Assembly: GCA_029721435.1 (NCBI GenBank)
Contig: CM056576.1
Span: 69,581,876-69,645,875 of the forward strand
Length of the DNA: 64,000 bases
Reading direction: 5' to 3'
Origin: Gymnothorax reevesii
Lineage: Eukaryota > Chordata > Actinopteri > Anguilliformes > Muraenidae
In this document: positions 56,921-64,000 of the stretch, piece by piece
Layout of the letters: each line of letters starts with the position of its first letter
Numbering within the stretch: position 1 is the stretch's first letter
Program-made: the position numbers and the translations under genes
The notes under the pieces: model-generated
What the model was told of the DNA's origin: nothing
What the model saw: only the letters and a program-made list of their open reading frames with translations
Databases searched by the model: none

Positions 56921-57334
56921 TGTGTAAATATGCAGGATCCTCTGTTTGACCTATCTTAGATAACGATTAGTTTTTTTATTATTATTAAATCAGTGGTGGT
57001 TTGGAAGCATATTTTCTGTTTATACAATGGAAATATCCTGTTGAATTTCTTTTATGGAGATATTTGCAAAATATGGTGACTAATCAAATAACCAGGTAGG
57101 CTATTTTGATTGGCTAGTAAGCCCTCTTAGCAACTTCACTGAAAATGCAGGCATCAAAGAACAAATGACAATGGGAGCAAATAACAGAAAGTTAAGAGGA
57201 AGAGGAGGCGAGGGTAAAACTGCCTAAATTAGTAAGTTTCCTCATGTGATGTGCAGTAGTTATAACTAAATAAAAACAGACTGTGTTTAGCTAGCTACAG
57301 TGCTTCCAAGCTAGCTAATAAACTGGCTACTGAT
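56921..57334. other. Non-coding gap
   Basis: Nothing recognised apart from short AGCTAGCTA-type runs. Confidence 0.4.
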
Positions 57335-58900
57335 ACCCCTGTTCTAGCTGGTTCAAGTGCTAGTTCGGAGCCAGAGCCAGAGTTAGCACCGGTTCCTTGC
57401 TTTTCCACAGCCTAAGCACCAGCTCCGAGCTCTCAAAACTGTTGCCAGAACAAGCACAAACTCCTTGCTGGTCTAGAGCCAAGCACCGATTATGTCAGGG
57501 GCTGGGGCGAAGTTATTCTGACTAACAAGACCAGTACAAATACTGTACAATTTAGTTTTCTGACTCTGGGCCCATATTCCTGAAGCCATATTGTAAAAGT
57601 TGCAGTTCCCGATATTGTTTGGTCGCTTACCAAGCCCATAACGAGGGGGACAACTAAAGTTAGCCAAAGCCATTGTAAAGGGATTGTTACCAAAATGCAA
57701 CTAACGTCGTTGTTGCGGCATCATCAGCTGACTCCAATATAAAATAAAATTGTGGCAGTGGCGTAGCAAGGACTTAAAATTGGGTGGGCACTAAACATCT
57801 CGTGAAAATAAATATTAGTTTTGACTCGTTTGCAATCATTTTTTCTACTTGACTATGTTTTCGGGTTGAATGTACTCTTGCTTGTGTTGCTTATTGACCT
57901 TGTTGAGGCAAAACGTCATCATTCATTTGGACGCGCAATTTTGTGCATTTCAAATCAGTGGTGTAGCCAGAACAGAAAATTGAGCGGCCACACGACAACA
58001 CTTTACTACAATTAATAGTCCTAACTTGTTCTTGATCATATTTTATTCATTAAAACAATTTCTACTCATAAGAATTATCAATTGGCAATTAAAGACACGG
58101 CTTTTTTGTGATTTGATCTAAGGGTGACTAATCAATAGGCATAATTCAGTTCAGAAAAATAAGTTACTCATAAGTTGGCTTATAGGCTACATTTCGAGAG
58201 ATAAACTGCTTGAAACTTCCTCGCTACCTTTAAAGGACATCAGGCGATTTCACCTGTGCTTCATGATCGGCTGAATTGCTTAAATTAAATCAAAGACAGA
58301 GATTTGAAATGCACAAAATTGTGCATTCAAATGAATGACTGTGGTTTTAGGTTAACGAGCTGAACAAATAATGCCTGCCTGTGCGAAGTGTTTACGGATT
58401 GAATTTATAGTTAGAGGAAAAATCGAAAATGGGATCGAGTCAGAACCTAATAATTGTTTTCAAGAGATATTTAGTTCCCACCCAATTTTAAGTTCTAGCA
58501 ATGGCACTGATTCAAAGAGTGGAAAAAAAAATAATGTAATAGTGCAACAAACTGATAAACTATCTGAGTCTAAAAATAGCTTTAGATCTGTTGTTTAAAT
58601 AACTATCTCGCTCACCATAGCGAGACTTTTGGGGAACAGGGAGGAGACAAGAATACAGCGACATTCTGACGTTATATGGTGACGTTATCGCGTGGCTCTG
58701 AGTTGGCTCCTTGGCGATGGAAAAGCAAAGAGGTTCTTAGGAGGCACGTTGGTTGAACCAGAGCGGCAGATAGCTCAGAGTGGCAACACCCATGGACTTC
58801 GTAGTTCGGGTGGTCACATGGTTCATGGGGAAGCACTATAGTTCCAAACGAACGCCACGCTGTCATTATCTCCTATGGGACAGACAGCAGCAATTGTGTT
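57335..58900. repeat. Mosaic of hAT-like repeat fragments
   Basis: GATACCCCTGTTCTAGCTGG (57337) has a partial inverted partner near 62430. CAGTGGCGTAGCAAGGAC (57755) and CAGTGGTGTAGCCAGAAC (57956) are hAT-like starts. A short inverted pair lies at 57917-57960 and 58296-58337 (GATTTGAAATGCACAAAATT). No transposase was found and element limits are not settled. Confidence 0.4.
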
Positions 58901-59099
58901 ACTGTACATTAAATATTAAATTAAACCTTACACAATAGCCGCACACGTATTTACAAATACAATTACAGTATTACATACATGTTTATAGAGGTCATGCTGT
59001 GACTACTAAGATCATGTCATAGCTTTTGGAGGGAAAGATTAATGTTAGCATCAGCGAGCTACAACTTATACGTGCCGTTGATCCGCTATAATTTCTAAG

Positions 59100-60580
59100 T
59101 AAATTCTTTAGATCTTACTCAACTTATAAACAGCCCAACTCAACCAAATTTAAAACATCCTACTATATCATCTTTAATTGATTTATTTCTAACAAATACC
59201 CCACAGTACACAGATATAGGGGTATTTGCTAATGATGTGAGTGGCCATTGTGCTATTGCAGCTGTCAGAAATACTAAATTACCCAAGACCAAGCCTCGTA
59301 TTCTGTGCAAAAGAGACCTGAAACATTTCCATGAGCAGGCTTTTATGCATGATTTAGCTCGCAGTGATTGGTACAGTGTCTCTTTTTGATGATGTAGAGC
59401 TGGCATGGAACTACTTTTATGACAAATTCTCAAGCTTAATTAATAGACATGCTCCCGTTTGCAAGTTCAGGGTTAAAGGATGAAATAACCCCTGGTTTTC
59501 ATCGGAGATAGGAAATCTAATCAGAAAAAGGGATGCTGCCTGGGCCAGGGCAAGGAAAACTCAGCTCGAGGGCGACTGGCTCAGCTTTTGACAGCTTAGA
59601 AATAAGTGTACTTCTGTCGTCAAGAAAGCCAAATCTGAATTTTATTTGACTGAAGATTCCAAAAGTTTAAATGATCCTAAAAATTTTGGAAAAAAAATTT
59701 TGGAGAGTCACAAAAACACACTCTGGTTCTGAAACCACGAGTGATTTCCCAAACGTCCTTGTAAAGGATTCTCTTACTGTAACAGAAAAAGCTGCTATGC
59801 TGAATTGTTTTAATGAACATTTTTTTTTGTCTGGCTTTTTATTAGATTTTTCACATTCTGAGTCATTTAATTCAGTTTTATTTCCTGATACTCAGGTTAC
59901 ACAGGTTGCACCCAGGCACAATAATTGTGTTTTTTTTATTTTACTAGTGTGTCGGCCTTTGATGTTAATCAGGCTCTAAAAATGCTGGATATTGGAAAAG
60001 CAGCTGGTCCAGATAATATTGAGCCATTCTTTCTCAAACTGGCTGCTGACTTCATTGGAGAGCCTCTGTTGGTTATTTTCACTTTGAGTCTCACTAGTAA
60101 GAAAATCCCTAAAGTCTGGAAATCTGCTTTTGCCTCCCCCCCTGCTAAAAGGCGAGGAACCTTCAGATGTGAATAATTTCAGGCCAATCCCCAAATTAGG
60201 TATTGTGGCTAAAGTCTTTGAAAGAATTGTCAGTGACTAACTTAAAGAATTCCTTGAGACAAACAATATTTTATCATCATACCAGTCTGGTTTTAGAATA
60301 AAAACACAGCACTGTGACAGCCGCTCTTAAAGTTTTAAATTATATTTTCACGGCATTGGATTGCAAAAAATATTGTGTAGCACTTGAAAAAATGCCTGCA
60401 CTTTACAAGATTCAATGTATTAATTTTTAGATTGAATTTTTTTTTTTTCCGGTTGATTCTATTTTATTGTGTTGTGTGCTGTTGACCTCTTGGCCAGGTC
60501 ACCCTTGTAACAGAGATTTCAATCTCAATGGGTTTTTTCTACCAGGTTAAATAAAGGTTAAATTAAAAAAAAAAATTTAA
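59100..60580 (+). mobile_element. 5'-truncated LINE (non-LTR retrotransposon)
   Basis: It begins inside the endonuclease end (SLIDLFLTNTPQYTDIGVFA near 59175). The linker (DNPW-like NNPWFSSEIGNLIRKRDAA near 59490) and RT motifs follow: VNQALKMLDIGKAAGPDNIE (near 59965), FLKLAADFIGEPLLVIF and KKIPKVWKSAFASP. Stops and frame changes are frequent. RT ends early (near 60390), and a 3' tail with AATAAAGGTTAAATT and an A run lies at 60480-60580. This tail and the 5' truncation fit target-primed insertion. The LINE clade is not resolved. Confidence 0.8.
59925..60176 (+). pseudogene. LINE reverse transcriptase fragment
   Basis: The frame holds the conserved RT start: GKAAGPDNIEPFFLKLAADF and SLTSKKIPKVWKSAFASPP. 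It is cut by a frameshift in the usual PLLKGG region. Later motifs (YQSGFR-like, near 60285) are in another frame. The catalytic YADD-type box is missing. Confidence 0.8.
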
Positions 60581-63500
60581 ACCCCATACTTACGCTGTCA
60601 TGGGGATGGATTATTTAACAAATTTAATTTTCAGTTACATTATTGGATTACCAGAGTCTGCCTTTATCTTCTGGATTTACCCACAACTTACCATGTTAAA
60701 GTTCTGTTCACCTGTTATATCATTCAATGTCATACCAGTTCTTCCTTAATGCAAAGGTGCACCACCAGGCTCATTTCAAAGCCCTTGATATTCCCAATTA
60801 TAATGTTTAGATAAAATGAACGAAACACATGTAACCTACAGCTGGTGAGACCAGGAGACTGAATGAGATTTTATACAATGACTGATGCAAGGAAAGGTTT
60901 TCAACAAAAATATTTTTATTGATCAGTGGACAACAGGACGGCACAGTGTTTTCAGAACAGGGCAGAACAGGGTTGTGAATAGAACTATAACAACTTGAAC
61001 AGGAATGTATTGAATAGCACAGACAGGTAAACTCTTGAAACAAGAAAAAACTGTGTGGCATGAACATTTGTGGAATTACTAATAATTAAATAAAGGGGGA
61101 GGGGACATTACAAATACAAGGGCCAGGAATGTTGGAAGAGGTTTGCATATTTTAGACATGTCAGAACTTTCCACGAATCCTGTAGCCTCCATCGCCAACA
61201 GCAGTCTCTGCCCGCCTCCGCTAGCGCCTGCCTCCACCACTGCCAGCAGCACAGGGTACCTGCAGGTTTTCAGTGAGTTTAATTTAAGACCTTTTCAAAG
61301 ACTCCCATAATTGACAAGTAAGACACTCGTGCAATTACAAAAGTTAACAAAATCATGCATTATTTTAAAAAGGAGTTTTAAATTTGATTTGGGATTAAAA
61401 TAAATGTGTGATTTCCAAAGTTTAGACATCTCAGAACCTCCCACAAACCCTATAGCCTCCATCGCTAACAGCAGCCTCTGTCCATATGAATGGTAAATTA
61501 ACGGTAAGCCTACATGGCACAATAAAATAAGCACATAAAAGTAACAGAGTAACCACAGCCAACATCTCCAAGAGTAAATCATTTAAAAAGACAACCTTTT
61601 TGCGAAATACAACATGGCATATAATACTGCTAGTTGACTACAGCAAGATCGCTAGAAAGCTAACAGCGCCTGGCATGACAAATGCAAACTGACAGATGCA
61701 ATTTAATAACAGCTAGCTAAAACATGATGGGTAACACTTAGGTCGTCAACGTCCTAACTTGTGGTTTCATGCAATTGTATGAATAACCAGTGGTTTTCAT
61801 CCGAAATGGTTCTTGAGAGCCAAACTAGTTAAAAACGTGATTAAATTTAAAACAGATGATCAAGCTAGGCTAGGTAAGAGCATGTCAAAATCGTCAAAGC
61901 TAACTTTAAATAAAAAAAACTTTACTGAGACCAGTCACAGGCACCTCATCTCATCATTTACTGTTGTGATTTATATCGGTTTAGTGAGAAATAGAAATAG
62001 AAACTCCAAAGAGTTCATGACTGAATTCCCACAGCTGACCAAAAACTAGAAGCAAAGAACATGAGCTTAAATTCAGACTTAAAATATATATATTGTTGTG
62101 CCGATCATACACAATTGGAGTTTATAAATGATACATGTCCACTGATATGATATATCCATTTCGTGAATCATAAGACTTCAATGTTTTATTACTTACCGTT
62201 GATGTTGTCTCAATGGAGGTGAATCGGTACGAAGCTGCGAGAATCCTCTTTTGGAACTATAGGAAGTTCCCAGACCCAGAAGTGCGCCGCCATTTTTTGT
62301 ACACGAGAGTCAATGGAAGTGTTGCAACTCTGAGAATATCAATGGCTCTGGGTTGAACCAGCTAAGCACTGGCACAAGCACCAGCACGGCACTAGCACCA
62401 AGTTCTTTTTAGTGGTAAAGGGGTATGAGACTGACTCCAGTTCTTTAGCGTTTGAGTTTTTATACATGCTTCTGGTTTAGTGTTTCCAGCCGGACCATTC
62501 TGCTGAACTTACTCAAGACAGTCAGCAGCGGGATCCAAGTACAAACCAAGCTAGAATCTAATTTTTGCACAAAGTTCCAGTGGCTTCTGAATTGGAGATT
62601 TTATACTTACAAGAATGAATTAAATAAAGTTAAATGTACGTTTGGCTTTGTTATTAGATTGGCATGGGTCTGAACATGCCAAATCTGGGTTCTTCATGAA
62701 TAAAATCCCTAGTGTTAGAATGGTTATCCAGCTTTTATGGGATTTATGTGGAAAGTTAGTCAACACAGGAACCGAGCTAGGCATGTCCATGATGATTGTA
62801 ATGCTCGCTGATAATACAATATACAGTACCAGCGTGGACAAAGGTACCACTGAAAATAACGAGTAATTTTTTGTTTTCGTCCACCTTTCTCTGATTGGCC
62901 TGGCGGGTGGTGTAGGATTACAACAGGTGTCGGTGCCGTCCCTGTAGACAGAACTTGGGCGGACTGTCAATAGGGGGGAGTGGTTTTTGGGTATGACTGG
63001 TGTGTACCAGATGTCATAGCAGGCCTTGAATTTTGGCAAGAATAAACTACCGCAACTGTTTTGGATACAACTTATTTACCAGTCAATCAATGTTTTTGTT
63101 ATGCTGCACAAGAGTGCTGAAGTGCACAAGAACCCTATGCAATTTCCCTGCACAGTTTATGACATTGAAAATCGCCAAAAAATTCTATGCCGCCGTTATA
63201 AATAACTGCTGTGACCTTCCAGCGTCGCGCGCCTGCTACTCGCTTACGTCTAGCATGCATGTATTGCCACAGAAGAACATATTGCGATCCTCCGTCCTCG
63301 CGAAACGAGCGTATTTAAGCTGTCAGTTTGTCTTTGCTGCATTATTCTGAAGGCACCTGTGCATTCCATTTCATTTACGCTGGCTTCCGTGTTGATGAAC
63401 AAGGAAAATCAGATTGGTAATAAAGAATGTTTTATTAGGCTACTTGGTAACCTAATTGCAACACACATTTTACCGAGTATCTTAATTACAAAATGTCACT

Positions 63501-63640
63501 CAAATTACTTGCCAAAATAAAGATTTACGATAAAAAAATTAACTGAATTATTCTGCCCTGGTCGCATTGTTTAATCTAAATCATGACTGATCCGTCGAAA
63601 AAAATAAAACAACTAGGTATTTTAAATGTAGCAGCAAGTA
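60581..63640. other. Non-coding stretch with a small duplicated motif
   Basis: No gene recognised. A block of about 60 bases with AGCCTCCATCGC.AACAGCAG occurs at 61154-61214 and again, diverged, at 61425-61482. The 62170-62440 part is an inverted, diverged partner of 58740-58900 and of the 57337 repeat. Confidence 0.4.
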
Positions 63641-63660
63641 CATTCAAGGAAGTTTGATCG

Positions 63661-64000
63661 TTAGAACCAAAATGTTTCATCAAGTTCGTCCACCCAATCC
63701 AATTCAGAGTCCTGGGTAAGACCGGACGCATCCAAATCATCGATGCAGGCGTGGCTCAGAAACCACGACAGAGGTAGATGAAATCTCCGCTAGATCTAAT
63801 AGACTGCTTTTGATGAGTAACAATATCAGGATATCATAGTACATACTCAGCAACCAGTGCAAAAAAGTCTGTTATAAGGCCTCGGCCATGTTTTGCTGAT
63901 GGTGGTCTGCTCGACATCACTCCGGCAGTACATGCAGAACGAGCGAGAATCGGCGATTCGAGAGCAGGTAGCTCGATCGCGTAGGGGAAGCGAATAGCCG
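63661..64000 (-). other. Possible two-exon C-terminal coding fragment, unknown protein
   Basis: On the minus strand an open frame from the window edge runs to about 63847 (SSRPPSAKHGRGLITDFFAL). GTATGT at 63846-63841 could be a donor. A pyrimidine-rich stretch and AG at 63756-63755 could be the acceptor of a 92-base intron. The joined frame would end in an acidic tail, ELDWVDELDETFWF, then TAA 63661-63663. I recognise no family. It could equally be chance in a GC-richer patch. Confidence 0.25.

Noticed and set aside
62620..63039. 139-codon minus-strand open frame as a gene
   Set aside because: No family resemblance and no splice or promoter context; its start overlaps sequence that looks like repeat.

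Overview
The window looks like a piece of a ray-finned (probably teleost) fish chromosome. Four exons of a vertebrate group II p21-activated kinase gene lie on the minus strand among Tc1-like, hAT-like, Ty3/Gypsy, LINE and tRNA-derived SINE copies typical of fish genomes. There are no operons, bacterial genes, CRISPR arrays or rRNA genes. The species cannot be named from the sequence alone.

Host gene: the last four coding exons of a pak5-like (pak7) kinase read right to left at 54389-54263, 43934-43809, 18303-18169 and 16890-16735. They encode about 180 residues, from just before the HRD catalytic loop to the stop codon, in frame with consensus splice sites. Upstream exons were not found and probably lie beyond 64 kb. 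The introns are 10.3 kb, 25.5 kb and 1.3 kb, and transposons account for much of their length.

Layout. 1-5.8 kb: a Gypsy element (plus strand, 5' LTR cut by the window edge) inserted in an older minus-strand Gypsy remnant. 6.19-7.37 kb: a solo LTR with a perfect target duplication. 8.44-13.84 kb: a young complete Gypsy element whose two 177-bp LTRs differ at one base and whose single gag-pol frame carries one in-frame TAG. 14.7-16.7 kb: sequence downstream of the kinase stop. 17.1-19.8 kb: small inverted-repeat elements. 20.9-39.9 kb (inside the 25.5-kb intron): a nest of at least five Gypsy copies. One plus-strand Gypsy is split by a complete element and by a Tc1 copy, and one minus-strand Gypsy is split by another complete element. 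Both complete inserts carry integrase before reverse transcriptase, the order known for Gmr1-type Gypsy elements, the group proposed as source of the vertebrate SCAN domain. 40.5-43.2 kb: a degraded Tc1-like element. 44.6-51.2 kb (next intron): a 918-bp hAT-like element, a Tc1 remnant, a 787-bp palindromic element, a nested MITE and a second SINE copy. 55.3-56.9 kb: a Tc1-like element with long inverted repeats. 59.1-60.6 kb: a truncated LINE. At the far end a weak two-exon open frame is visible on the minus strand.

Most transposon frames are broken. The youngest copy by LTR identity is the 8.44-13.84 kb element. Functional names for the elements rest on motifs and domain order read by eye; exact family names would need a repeat-library search.
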